The position numbers and the translations under genes were made by a program. 64,000 nucleotides of DNA from Limnephilus marmoratus (Eukaryota; Arthropoda; Insecta; Trichoptera; Limnephilidae), in assembly GCA_917880885.1 (NCBI GenBank), contig OU862927.1, positions 34,747,571 through 34,811,570 on the forward strand, given 5' to 3'. Numbering within the stretch: position 1 is the first letter of the stretch; each line of letters begins with the position of its first letter. The notes beneath the pieces are model-generated. The model was not told the DNA's origin. It saw nothing but the letters and a program-made list of their open reading frames with translations, and did not search any database. Positions 10,701-20,527 of this stretch are shown here, in pieces.

Positions 10701-11010
10701 TGCTTTACTCCTGGCTCATCAAAAGAGTGCGGACAGATACAACCTACGTAGGAAACATGTCACCTTCAACACAGGAGACATAGTTTGGAGAAAGAACAAC
10801 ACACTTTCCCAAGGAGCCACGTATTTCTCTGCCAAGCTGGCACCACGTTTCGTGAAGGCCAAAGTTCTAAGAAAGATATCAGATCTAGTGTACTCTTTGT
10901 CTGACTTCTCTGGAAGGCACATTGGTAATTACCATATTAAGGATATCGCAAAGACTGGAAGTGAGGAGTCGAGTAAAACTACCCCCACTATCTCAGCAAA
11001 CTCAAAATGA
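7789..11010 (+). CDS. pol: Gypsy Pol polyprotein (protease, RT, RNase H, integrase)
   Basis: About 1,073 residues if entered by -1 frameshifting; the first in-frame ATG (7951) would cut into the protease. Aspartic protease DSGA at 7972. RT with motif A VDLSKAF near 8694 and catalytic YLDD at 8884-8895. RNase H with the TDAS motif, Asp at 9340. Integrase with an HHCC finger (CxxC at 10027-10038) and a DD35E triad at 10126, 10306 and 10414. A C-terminal GPY/F-like module lies near 10843. All catalytic residues checked are present, with no stop or frameshift. The fusion with Gag would be about 1,450 residues. Confidence 0.95.
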   Translation, partial: LNNNLSGTHSEPRSKEWTDWLAHIKYFNQTLNVSSVCCKQAKDGRPYASFSVNNVTFSGLLDSGASVSCLGNNAHLPFVNSDFKISPQSTHLTTADNVSQPVIGALALPINCNNKIVTINFLIVPSISQNFILGVDFWKAFNVAPQVFNTLGETSTAAQISEIRTIIPHENLSTDQALQLKEMVNKFESISFEKCGLGLTDLVEHHIKTNGPPIKQRYYNLAPQKLKLLENELDEMLKMGVVVPSRSAWTNPTLLVSKKDGSARFCLDSRRLNSCTEADAYPLPHVHATLDKLRNAKFISSVDLSKAFWQIPLDAESCEKTAFVVPGRGMFHFKRLPFGLKNSPAELQRLMDKLFGPEVDNSLFCYLDDLIIVSDTFEKHLLMLEKVFQQLKFAGLTINLKKSEFCKSRLRYLGFIVDEKGLRTDPAKVEAMANFPRPKNAKEVKGFLGLAGYYRRFIKDFSTIAAPLNKITGIRKGVSNFRWSVEAEEAFTTLKDALQKAPVLNCPDFALSFTLHTDASNVGIGGVLTQEFPDGEHPVAYFSRTLNKHEKNYGITEKELLAVLDSVHHFRGYIDGSKFTVVTDHSSLKWLISLSNPSGRLARWSSRLSQYNFDVVHRKGADNIVPDALSRIELASLNVDTIAPPPSTKDEWYLKIFEGCKNNQQKFPNFIIKEGQLYRNCKAPLSILEDYSWKLVVPLEGREQIIIDNHSAPDSIHPGNFKTYKKITLKYYWPGLFKQIRNYISKCETCKAYKHSTAAPAGLMGNPKRADRPLQSLSMDLVGPFPRSYAGHMHILSVVDVFTKFCWIFPLKRANASAIIKLLEKHIFIPYGTPRTVIVDNGKQFIAQEFKNFLAKYGIKDIYYNTLYTPQNNTVERYNQTINTALAILVDKDQRTWCKNLDKIQAAMNNTVNLATGYTPFFLKHGMEQVVHGSLHRDTNFPTSIAATSNPTADYAHRLEELSAIYSEVTDALLLAHQKSADRYNLRRKHVTFNTGDIVWRKNNTLSQGATYFSAKLAPRFVKAKVLRKISDLVYSLSDFSGRHIGNYHIKDIAKTGSEESSKTTPTISANSK

Positions 11011-12627
11011 TCCAGTGTGTATCACCACAACCCTTTTTGTAAGCACATTGAAGTCTTACAATGTCTGGCGTGTAAAGTGTCAATTACATGTCCACCCTTT
11101 CGTTGATAAAACGAATATTGTTAAAAAAAATCATTTTTGTAAATTTATGTACACTCCACGGTGTAGTTTACCCCGTTCATGTTCGTGAATTGGCAACCAC
11201 CGTAATTTTTGTTTCACACGTTTTTTATTTATTTTTTTCTCACCTGTTCTAAAATTGATCACTTTAGAGCAGAGACACCCGTCGAGTCACAGTGTCTGGG
11301 AGTCATGAACCCAAATCATTGCCTCTCAACCCCTCACACTACGCAACGTTCATGCCATGGCACGCCTTGCTATGTAATGCAATATTGTAATTTTCACCAT
11401 TTTTGTTTGTTGTTTTTTTTTCATCATATCGGAAGGAATCTCTTCAAAAAAAAAAATTTTTCTTTTATGTTCTGTAAGTACTGGAGCGTCGTTCTAAAGT
11501 CGGATTTGGTAAACTCCAAAGCGTTAAATCACGACCCAGGACAAGTAAACCATCTTAACAAGCTCCATATTTTACTCATCATGGTAAAAAATAAGTGGTT
11601 ACTCACATAATCACATTCCTTGTGTACAGTAGTTTTCAATTTTTCTCAAATGTTAAAAAATTGATGGCGTCCTACCCGAGCTCTTTGCTAACAAATTGGA
11701 TTTTGACACGTCCATTTTGAAATCATATGTATATAAATAAAGGAAAAGCCTTTAAATTGGTCTTTCCACCCTTATACAAATCTTCTTGGGCCCGCTTCAA
11801 CTAAAGTACGTAAAACCAAATACTCGGTCTTTTGTTGTTATAAGAAGTCCTCGATTTGTCCCTCTTCTCAACATGTATGTCTTGTATTACATGCCTCAGC
11901 CCTGACGGAAAAGGTTAATAAAACCTAACGACAGCCCTGTTTTCCATACATAAATAACCGCAGTTTAACGTGAATCATCAATATTTTGTTTGACAATCGT
12001 TTTGTAAACTTAGGCATTCAACTCTTGTTTGCAACCTAAATTGCACATAACCCGGTATGTTGTAACTGCACAAAGGGTATGTAAAACCACTATTGGTCCC
12101 TTTTGTTTGTTCCCACTGAAGTTGCTACAACAGACAGTATGTAAAACCATATAGGTCTGTCTTTGTTTGTCACATGGTGTAAACAGAAATGTACTCTGTC
12201 ATCACCCCGCCTTTATAACATATGAAGTGACATTAAATTGTTTACCTCCTTGTTATTCTATCGTACGCTCCTGGGCTACGGAGTTAGTTAATCTAACAAA
12301 TCTTCATATACTGTGTTAAAACAAGCATTGTTAACGTTTATTGTGTTGTATTTAAACGTAACCCTGTTACATTATAGGAGGGATCCTTAAAATACCTGCC
12401 ACAATACGAGAAGCTCGTCATAATCACTTTTGCTCATAGCTAAATGTTATTGAGTGGGTCGTGTGACATATTTGTCATGAGTACCGTTTTGTATATTCTA
12501 TTTTGGTCGTGTGTCTTTTGGCATGAGAACCGCTTAATCCGCCGTCTGTATTGAATGGGGACCCACATTTTCGAACGTAATTGGGCTACTGTCTTTCAAT
12601 ACTGGGCAAATTTGTTGTAAATCGTTC

Positions 12628-12845
12628 ATTCCGTACACTACACGTGGAGACGTTAAAACACTTACCGTGATTCGTGTGAACGACATAATATCGGCTTTGC
12701 CATCCTCTTTAAGATGCTTTGTATAAACTCTTTGACTTCTGTCTATAATTGAGTTGTATCTTGTATGTACTTACATATTTTGTACACTATACGTGGAGAC
12801 GTTAAAACACTTACCATGAGTCGTGCGAACGAAATAATATCAAAC
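12628..12845 (+). repeat. Direct repeat pair inside the Gypsy 3' region
   Basis: About 65 bp beginning TACACTAYACGTGGAGACG is found twice, starting about 150 bp apart, with a few substitutions. The second copy overlaps the start of a 72-codon ORF (12765-12983) that I do not regard as real. Confidence 0.65.
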
Positions 12846-14701
12846 CCTTTTGTGTGCGATCTACGAAATGTAGTCCACAACCCTTTTGTTGTCATTCAAC
12901 GCCGATGCCCGTGGACTTCCTGTTTTTTACTTCTTTGCAAAAGGAAAGAAGCCCAGGAATATCTACTATCCCAAAAGGACTAGTTTTCAGCTTCACTGTC
13001 AATTATGGGGCATAGTGCTGTGGGAGTTAATCGATTGAGCACAAAACCACCTAACTCGTTGTCTGGAGAACGAATAAGAAAACCCCCAGGTTTGTGAAAT
13101 TGGAGCAAGGGTCTGTCTTTTCTCACAATCATGTAGAAGTTTTAAAATGACCCCTAATCTTTTGCCCAATACACGCGAAAGATTAGCCTCTTTGTTATAA
13201 TGTGTATTCAAATCTCTCCTCCTTTAATAAATGTAAAGAGTCAGGAAATCTGCTGGTTGATTATGTTTCATCTTCACATAGAGTTTGAATTGGAAATTAG
13301 TCCAGTCTCTAGCAAATTTCGTAACTCGTCTCCCTCCTCCCCTCCTCCCCCATTCCCCCATGTTCTCAGACGTATGTTATGAAGTGAAAAATCTGTCGTT
13401 GACCATATTTCGCCCTCACTTGGAGTTCGAATAGGTAACTGTCCGGTTATCTACAGGTTTTCCCCCTCAATCTCTGCATATGTCTCACCTTTTTTCTCTT
13501 TCTCAATTCTACGAAACACATTCATGAATGTTGGATATGTACGATATGCACTTGGCGTAACGTCTGTCTCTTTTTGACAACCTTTATTCATGAATTGGTT
13601 TCCCTCTGCCGTGACTAGTTCACGATTCTTTGTCTTGTTCTTTGAAATTCTACGAAAATGTTACCATCTTATGTTAACATAGGCCATAGAGGGCCGGTTG
13701 TTTTTTAACCAAGACATATTGTCACTCGGCAAACGCCAAGTCTTCCTGAAAAAGGAAAATGTTCATGTAATCACAATTTAGTTAGGAATCTCTCTTCGTC
13801 ACTCTCTGAGTCGGTGGCTAAATTTCGTTTATTTCATTTTCTGGACACATTTTGTTTCTCTCCAAACCTTTTCTTCATTGGTCCCTAGGCAGGTAAACTT
13901 CAAGAATTTTGCTCTAATAATAATTTCTCCCGGATTTAAAAAGAAGCCCAGGCGGATGTCATCATCAACAGCCAAGCTGAGCTTCACTTCCTGACAGCAC
14001 GCGCTGTGGTTACAAGGTCCCTCCTGCTGCCATTTTCTACGCATTTGTTCCTAAAAGCACAGACCATACCGCTCATATGTATGTTGTCTTGTCGTGCCAC
14101 AGCAAGCCGAGTTGTCCCACTATACATTATGACACTCTAAACTACCTTCTGAGCACGCTAGCTCCTAGGTTTGTTCTTACTCTTGCTATCAATGCCAACC
14201 TTGCCGTCCCTTGCTCTGTCATGCAGTGACGCATATATCGTCATGTGTAAACCATCATTACCTTGACCCACCAGTATTCGCTGAATGCGTACCAATACAA
14301 GTTATCTTGAGCTACACTATGCTTCAATAACCATTATATACGATCCGTGTTTACCATAATAACACTTAGGATTCGTACTGGCACGTCTGCAGATACTGGA
14401 TTCTTCTCTTCAATGGCCTCTGTAACCATAGTCGCGGCACAGCAACCACAGTCTCCACTTCGTGAACTTCAACGTTTTCGACCAAACCAAGTGTTTTCTA
14501 AGGCCCAAGTGTACTCTTGAGTGTTATCTCAAATGGGTCTGATTACAGTGATATTGTAATCCTTAGAATCTGTGAAACCACGTCCTTTTCTTCGAAATTC
14601 TCCGAAACCAAACAAATCCACGCTTCGCAAACTTAGCTCCCAGACCAATGAAACTTTAGAATCACACCTTTTCTCTTCTCTTGTACAAATGTATTGTCAT
14701 T

Positions 14702-14785
14702 ATTTTCAATTGCATAACCATGTGTATTGTTATTTTCAATTGCATAACCATGTGTATTGTTATTTTCAATTGCATAACCTTGTAT
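14702..14785 (+). repeat. Three 30-bp tandem units in the Gypsy 3' region
   Basis: TATTTTCAATTGCATAACCA followed by TGTGTATTGT is repeated nearly exactly three times, the last unit diverging. Confidence 0.8.
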
Positions 14786-15004
14786 GTTGTTTTACACCAT
14801 GTACTCTCCCCAAAGCTGTCTTTTCCAAACATTCCATGTACCCCCATCCATTCCCTACAAACATTGTGACCTAAACTATAGCATAAACTGTATGTTCTAG
14901 CTAGGCAATCTCTCAAGCAACGAATCTCTCAAAACCCCGATGGAAGCATAAGAGGATTTTTTTTCCCTACAGCTCCATTGCCACGTCGCTTTTTTTCCAA
15001 GCGC

Positions 15005-15013
15005 GGGGGGAAG
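15005..15013 (+). promoter_or_regulatory. Polypurine tract of the Gypsy element
   Basis: GGGGGGAAG abuts the 3' LTR, the expected position of the primer for plus-strand DNA synthesis. Confidence 0.75.
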
Positions 15014-15803
15014 TGTTATGGTACGTTTTTAGAGCAACAGGGAGCGCCAACGCGAGTCCCTAAACAAACCGCTGCGGGCAACAACTCGTTGCTCCCCGCT
15101 GTTTCCTGTTACCTACCTCCTCTCCCCTCGGCATTCCGGCACGCTCCGCCGCGCCGCCACCAGTCGAGTAGTACAAGCCGTCTCAGGCGCACGTGACACT
15201 CCTCCGCGAACTATACAGTTCGCGGCTAACTAGCCCGATCAAATTAAACGCAGTAAAATCTGCGATGTAATTAAAGTACATACGAGTGTTAGCGCTGGTG
15301 TTCTACCATGCCTGTGAACTTCGGGACCTGTCCTAGACTCGGGATGAGCCCTGCTGAACCCGAGAGCCGAAGGATTCTTCAATCACCATGTAAGCCGTCC
15401 TCTGATTTACCCTCTTTAATGTGTCCGCAACGATAGACTGTTTGAACTCTCGCGTAAAGCCACCACTCAGAAAGTTTCGTTGACAGGGATCATGAGATAT
15501 AAACTCGATAGCTAGGTTTGTGTAACATGCATCTCTTGAATTGAATTGTGCTGTAATAACCCTTGTACTGTGTTTGAATTTACAATACATGAGTCTATTA
15601 ATTACATCCTGTTGTTAATCTGCCTCGGCAGGAGCCTTTCCCCAGTGAGTATTCCCAGACGATTGTGGGAGAGAGAAGGAGAGAGAGAGAGAGATCCCGA
15701 CGCATTCGTGCGACCTGCCCTCTGAGATAGAGGGTACTTTTGTCTCTACCGTGAGCTGGCCTGGGGACATATTGTAGAGCAGTTATGCGTTCTGCCCATA
15801 ACA
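15014..15803 (+). repeat. 3' LTR of the Gypsy element (790 bp)
   Basis: Same length and, by eye, the same sequence as the 5' LTR, offset by exactly 10,392 bases. Followed by the AGAT duplication at 15804-15807. Confidence 0.95.
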
Positions 15804-15807
15804 AGAT
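15804..15807. repeat. Gypsy target-site duplication (right), AGAT
   Basis: Exact partner of 4618-4621. Confidence 0.9.
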
Positions 15808-18800
15808 ATAGAGCCCACAGTTAGACCAAAATTACCAAAATTGCATACGTCAAAGAAATTATCTAAATTAATTTCTGAATTAAATAATTTAATTTTACCA
15901 ACAATAATATTTGACGATATTAGTTTTTTAGATCTTCATACAATAGTGTACGCTAGTGCTATCACTATATGTAATAAGTTAGGAGTTAAATTAATGTCCT
16001 CTGATGATAGATCATATAGTTATAGTAAACCAGAATGGCAGATTAGATTAGAAAATGATGTAGTATTTTTAAGAAGTAGTATAGCTAGAGTAATTGAATA
16101 TAAAAATGGAAATAGAAGTAGGAATATTTTGAGATATGTAGATGAAATTGGGAGAAAATTTGGTTATAGCATTGGTAGTAATAATAATGAAAATATAATC
16201 AATGATTTATTAGATTTATTAAAACAAAAATTAGGTGTAAAAGCTAGTAGATTAAAAAGATATAATTATACGTATAATAAAAGAAATAATAATAGATTAT
16301 TTCAGAAAAATGAGAAAATATTTTATTCCAAACTTGACGATAAACAGAATATTATTTCGAATAATAATATTCCGTTGCCATCTGAATCAGATATGCGCGA
16401 TTTTTGGACAAACATTTGGAGTAAAGATATAAAACATAATGAGGCAGGTAACTGGATAGAAAATGAAGAACTCAATTGTTCAGACATTGAACAAATGAGT
16501 TTTTCTGATATATCGGTTGAATTGTTAGCCAAAATTATAAAAAATACTCATAATTGGAAAGCCACGGGTTGCGATTGGATACATAATTTTTGGTACAAAC
16601 GTCTAACTACTTTACATCCTTTTTTTGCAAAAAATCTTTCAAAACTTGTCAGAGAACCTCAAAATTTTCCTAATTTTCTAACTAAGGGCATTACTTATAT
16701 GTTGCCTAAAAGCGAACATATTAATAATCCCTCTCAATATAGACCCATTACATGTCTACCGACAATATACAAAATTTTAACCTCTTGCTTGACAGATTTA
16801 ATATATACTCATTTGGATGAAAAAAATATTTTATCTGAACAACAAAAAGGTTGTCGCAGAAAACATATGGGATGTAAAGAACAGTTAGTTATTGATTCTG
16901 TAATTTTAAAACAAATTCAAAATCAAAAGCGTAATTTACATACTTGTTATATAGATTATCAAAAAGCTTTTGATAGTGTCCCGCACTCGTGGCTAATCAA
17001 AATATTAAAAATATATAAAGTTAACCCAATTATAATTAGCTTTTTGAAAAATATTATGTCCTTTTGGAATACAGATTTGCTAGTTAATTTAAAAGGTAAG
17101 AAAATAGTAGTACCGGGCATTTCAATAAAAAGAGGGATTTTTCAAGGAGACTCATTGAGCCCTCTTTGGTTTTGCTTAGCATTGAATCCCCTTTCTAAAA
17201 TGTTAATTAAAAGCAAGTTTGGAATAAAAATAAAGGGTAATACAAGAGAGAGTAGTATAGTTTCACATCTATTATATATGGATGATATAAAATTATTTTC
17301 AAATTCTGAATCAAATTTAGAGAAAATGATTAAGGTAGTTAAAATTTTTTCAGATGATATTAAAATGACTTTTGGTTTAGATAAATGTAAAACTATCCAT
17401 ATAGAGAAAGGCAAAATTGTAGATGGAGACGAGGGTATATTTAGAAATTTCAAAATTCAAAGTATGAAAGGGGATGAGGTTTATAAATATTTAGGATACC
17501 CGCAATCGAATAGATTAGATCACACTAGTATTAAAAATGATATTAGGATTAAATTTCAAACTAGGATCAGAAAAATTTTAAAATGCAATCTATCTGCTAA
17601 AAATTTAGTAAAAGCAATAAATACTTGGGCAATACCTCTACTAACGTACTCATTTGGCATAATTAAATGGTCCAATACAGATTTAGATAGTTTAGAACGA
17701 TTAATTAGAACTACGTTAACAAAATTTAATTGCCATCATCCAAATTCAGCTATAGAACGAATTAATTTACCTAGAAATTTAGGAGGTAGAGGTGTAGTCA
17801 AAATAACATCTTTGAAACACAATCAGGTAGAAATGCTTAGAAATTTTTTCCATAGGAAAGCTAATAGCTCAGAAATGCACAAAATAATTTGCAAGGCAGA
17901 TAGAAATATTACACCTTTAAACTTATATGACGAGAATGCCAACATTCTTATAAATACTAACCAGGAATTATTAGATTCCTGGTCAAATAAAATTATTCAC
18001 GCAAAACACTTCAATTATCTTAACCAAACGTATGTTGACAAACTTTCGTCAAACAAATGGTTGAGTATTGGAGAGTTGAGCGCAGAAATAGAAGGATTTA
18101 TGCTTGCCATTCAAGATAGAGTCATTAATACTAAAAATTATAGAAAGCATATAATCAAAGATATAAATCAAATTGATGATTTATGTAGAAAATGTTTGGC
18201 TTTTCCCGAAACTATAGAACATATTATATCGGGATGTTCTATATTAGCGCCTTCTGAGTATACATTTAGGCACAATCAGGTTTTAAAAATAATTCACCAA
18301 AGTTTGGTAATTAAACATAACTTGATTGATTGCCGTAATGTAGTACCTTATTATGAATATGAACCAAATTCATTTATAGAAAATGAATTTTATAAAATAT
18401 ATTATGATAAAACTATACTAACAGACAGAACAATTAGTCATAATAGACCTGATATAGTTTTACATGACAAAATTAAAAAAATAACTTATATCATTGATGT
18501 AGCTATTCCAAATTCCTGTAATATTCAAAAAACTGTTTCTGAAAAAATTAGAAAATACACAGATTTAGGAAATGAGATTAAAAGAATTTGGCATTCTCGG
18601 ACTATAAAAATATTACCATTTGTTATTTCGGCCACTGGCATAATACCTAGGAATCTGATTCAAAATTTAAGCATATTAGATTTGTCAAAGAATTTGTATA
18701 TAAAAATGCAAAAAGCAGTAATTTTAAATACATGTAGGATTACAAAAGATTTTTTAAATATTTATATTGAGGGATCAGTAGGATTTATAGGTTCAATTAG

Positions 18801-18831
18801 AAATGCCACAGAGCCGAACCCTCTGATATGA
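15808..18831 (+). CDS. Restriction-endonuclease LINE polyprotein, C-terminal part (RT and RLE)
   Basis: In phase with 4040-4621 once one AGAT copy is discounted, giving about 1,200 codons overall. RT block: YIDYQKAFDS (motif A), FQGDSLSPLWF, and catalytic YMDD at 17275-17286. A CX2CX8HX4C finger is at 18184-18237, then the PD...D core of a restriction-like endonuclease (PD at 18448, second Asp at 18496, 14 residues between). This order is that of R2/R4/Dong-type LINEs, which cut the target and prime on it. The frame is unbroken to the TGA at 18829. Strong A/T codon bias contrasts with the Gypsy genes inside it. Clade within the RLE LINEs is not resolved by eye. Confidence 0.92.
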   Translation: MEPTVRPKLPKLHTSKKLSKLISELNNLILPTIIFDDISFLDLHTIVYASAITICNKLGVKLMSSDDRSYSYSKPEWQIRLENDVVFLRSSIARVIEYKNGNRSRNILRYVDEIGRKFGYSIGSNNNENIINDLLDLLKQKLGVKASRLKRYNYTYNKRNNNRLFQKNEKIFYSKLDDKQNIISNNNIPLPSESDMRDFWTNIWSKDIKHNEAGNWIENEELNCSDIEQMSFSDISVELLAKIIKNTHNWKATGCDWIHNFWYKRLTTLHPFFAKNLSKLVREPQNFPNFLTKGITYMLPKSEHINNPSQYRPITCLPTIYKILTSCLTDLIYTHLDEKNILSEQQKGCRRKHMGCKEQLVIDSVILKQIQNQKRNLHTCYIDYQKAFDSVPHSWLIKILKIYKVNPIIISFLKNIMSFWNTDLLVNLKGKKIVVPGISIKRGIFQGDSLSPLWFCLALNPLSKMLIKSKFGIKIKGNTRESSIVSHLLYMDDIKLFSNSESNLEKMIKVVKIFSDDIKMTFGLDKCKTIHIEKGKIVDGDEGIFRNFKIQSMKGDEVYKYLGYPQSNRLDHTSIKNDIRIKFQTRIRKILKCNLSAKNLVKAINTWAIPLLTYSFGIIKWSNTDLDSLERLIRTTLTKFNCHHPNSAIERINLPRNLGGRGVVKITSLKHNQVEMLRNFFHRKANSSEMHKIICKADRNITPLNLYDENANILINTNQELLDSWSNKIIHAKHFNYLNQTYVDKLSSNKWLSIGELSAEIEGFMLAIQDRVINTKNYRKHIIKDINQIDDLCRKCLAFPETIEHIISGCSILAPSEYTFRHNQVLKIIHQSLVIKHNLIDCRNVVPYYEYEPNSFIENEFYKIYYDKTILTDRTISHNRPDIVLHDKIKKITYIIDVAIPNSCNIQKTVSEKIRKYTDLGNEIKRIWHSRTIKILPFVISATGIIPRNLIQNLSILDLSKNLYIKMQKAVILNTCRITKDFLNIYIEGSVGFIGSIRNATEPNPLI

Positions 18832-18994
18832 AAATATCTGGAGTCGGTGAATTATATTCCCATTTGGTCTCTAGTGGGTTGACATGTTGTTCTTGTATTG
18901 TTTTGTATTTATAATACTTATATAGTGCAATTGCATAACGTGGATTCACTAGATGATCATTTGGGGAAGTGTATGAAAGGGTTTAGTTTTTCCT

Positions 18995-18996
<2 letters not shown>
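18832..18996 (+). other. 3' untranslated region of the split LINE
   Basis: About 165 bp between the stop codon and the T homopolymer. It should contain the RNA element that its RT recognises. No polyadenylation signal is obvious. Confidence 0.55.

Positions 18997-19081
<85 letters not shown>
18997..19081 (+). repeat. 85-base T homopolymer
   Basis: Uninterrupted T run followed by GGGGGGAAAA, at or just beyond the LINE 3' end. It could be the LINE tail or target, a T microsatellite, or an assembly artefact. Confidence 0.9.
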
Positions 19082-19082
<1 letters not shown>

Positions 19083-19548
19083 GGGGGAAAATTTAACCCG
19101 GACATTTAAATCTGGTGCGTAAAAAGGTTAATATAAAACCTGACATAAAACAAAGTATGAGAAAAGCTAGGATTTAGGTCAGAGGCAGTGGCGGTCCGTG
19201 GGTTTTCAGTGAGCGAGTGCTAAGATTGAAAAATACAACATTACTGATGTTTTTGTTGCTGAAAATGTATTTTATCTTCAAAATTTTAATTTTTTGTATG
19301 AAGATCGTTCAGTATATGGATGCGGCGCATCCCTTGACTGAAAGAATCCTGAAAAAAGTTGACAAGTATTTGAAAAAAAAAATCATTTTCAGCTACAACA
19401 ACGTCATATTTTTTTCAATCTTAGATTAGTAATCAACGAATGTTACAATAAAAAAATGGTACTCTGTAGAATGTTATAACACGATATAATATATATTTTT
19501 TTATATTACTTACCGAATTTTAAAAAAAAAAAATAAAGACTAAAATTG
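19082..19548. other. Unassigned sequence, possible hAT-type end near 19186
   Basis: CAGTGGCGGTCCGTGG at about 19186 resembles a hAT-type terminal sequence, but no partner end was found. No gene seen. Confidence 0.25.
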
Positions 19549-19727
19549 GTTACGAATAACCTGACAAAATTTGAAATTCCCCTACTGCCACCAAATACAC
19601 CAGAAAGCGGAAAATGTTGCTTGTGTCGTGATGGAGGACTTAGCCAGCCAAGGAATCGAATAAGGGACGCCCGGGTGGGACCAAACGCAAAGCCAGCTGA
19701 GCCACTGACTGATAACAAGAACATTTA
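19549..19727 (-). mobile_element. tRNA-derived SINE, copy 1
   Basis: On the minus strand a tRNA-like head with an A box (GTGGCTCAGCTGG) and a B box (ATTCGATTCC) is followed by a body shared with 27655-27825 and 61693-61853. All three copies lie on the minus strand. Pol III transcription is inferred from the box pair. The family was not recognised by name. Confidence 0.6.
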
Positions 19728-20390
19728 ATTTAAACAGAATAAAACGGTGTCTTACTATATATATCTATTCATAAATTCTCATTTTTATTTGAATTCTATG
19801 AATTGGCTTAAAATAGTAATTTAATATTGAGATTAATGTTACCCCGTTTTTTGAAATATTATCTTTGTTTGGAATGGTTGGGCAAGTTAGTTCCGTTGAT
19901 TCTGGGCTGTCATATAGAGATTTAATTAATTTAATTAAAGACAATAATATATTTATAATGTAGTCATTCTTGTCCCAATTCTACCTAATTCACAACAGTG
20001 AAGACGAAAAAGCTCCATTCAGATTGTAGTAAAATGATTTAAAACAGCATTTTACAAAACGACACTTCAACTACAGGACACAATATGTAAATCATTTAAA
20101 AATCAAAATTTTTGAACGCCAGATATGAAGATAAACGTACCGCCCATCACGAGCTAACAATTTATAAATATGTACAATTCAATAAAGGATAGTTCGTAGT
20201 TCAGTAGCTAACAATTAAAATAACTTAAGTGAGTTTCTTGGAAGATACGGACACATCAAAGGCGTTTAAATTGCCGAGGAATAAAATTCAATGACAAACA
20301 CGAGCAGAATAATTAGCGATTTTTTAGACGTTAGATAATATGATTATCATTATTGAAAAGCATTATCGTATATTATTATATTTGTTTTTT
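19728..20390. other. Unassigned AT-rich sequence
   Basis: No ORF, terminal repeat or repeat partner noticed. Confidence 0.3.
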
Positions 20391-20527
20391 GGGGTATTGT
20401 GCCGTGTTGCGCCACCTCTTTCTTTAGTTAACGATTCGGACAACGTTAAATGATGGACAGTGTAATGCTGTCCGAAACGTTTGCTAAAAAAGGAGTTAGC
20501 GCAACACGACAAAATACCTCAAGAATC
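20391..20527. mobile_element. Foldback (hairpin) MITE
   Basis: The left arm (GGGTATTGTGCCGTGTTGCG) and right arm (CGCAACACGACAAAATACCT) are inverted copies over about 60 bp each, leaving almost no loop. The same left arm begins at 63942, so it is a dispersed element. No coding capacity. Confidence 0.7.

Larger units (their letters stand above)
11011..15000 (+). other. 4-kb 3' untranslated region of the Gypsy element
   Basis: Sits between the pol stop and the polypurine tract. No long ORF on either strand and no recognisable envelope, signal peptide or transmembrane protein. Internal repeats are present: a block near 12628-12692 (TACACTACACGTGGAGACGTTAAAAC) recurs at about 12781-12845, and GTATGTAAAACCA-type phrases recur at about 12078 and 12139. 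Three copies of a 30-bp unit lie at 14702-14785. Function unknown. Confidence 0.75.
4622..15803 (+). mobile_element. Complete Ty3/Gypsy LTR retrotransposon, 11.2 kb
   Basis: Paired 790-bp LTRs (TG...CA), AGAT duplication, a candidate primer-binding site, gag with a CCHC knuckle, and pol in the order protease, RT, RNase H, integrase. The last order is diagnostic of Ty3/Gypsy (Metaviridae) rather than Copia. gag and pol are open and the LTRs show no difference by eye, so it is a very young and possibly active copy. It is unusually large because of a 1.24-kb leader and a 4-kb untranslated 3' part; no envelope-like ORF was seen. It is inserted in the sense orientation within a LINE ORF. Confidence 0.95.

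Noticed and set aside
12765..12983. Possible third Gypsy protein
   Set aside because: 72 codons only, starts within a direct repeat, with no signal peptide or membrane segment; not enough for an envelope or accessory gene.
15333..15590. Small ORF repeated at 4941-5198 (minus strand)
   Set aside because: It lies inside both LTRs and is duplicated only because the LTRs are; no protein resemblance.
18898..19122. ORF reading as poly-phenylalanine
   Set aside because: Artefact of the T85 homopolymer.
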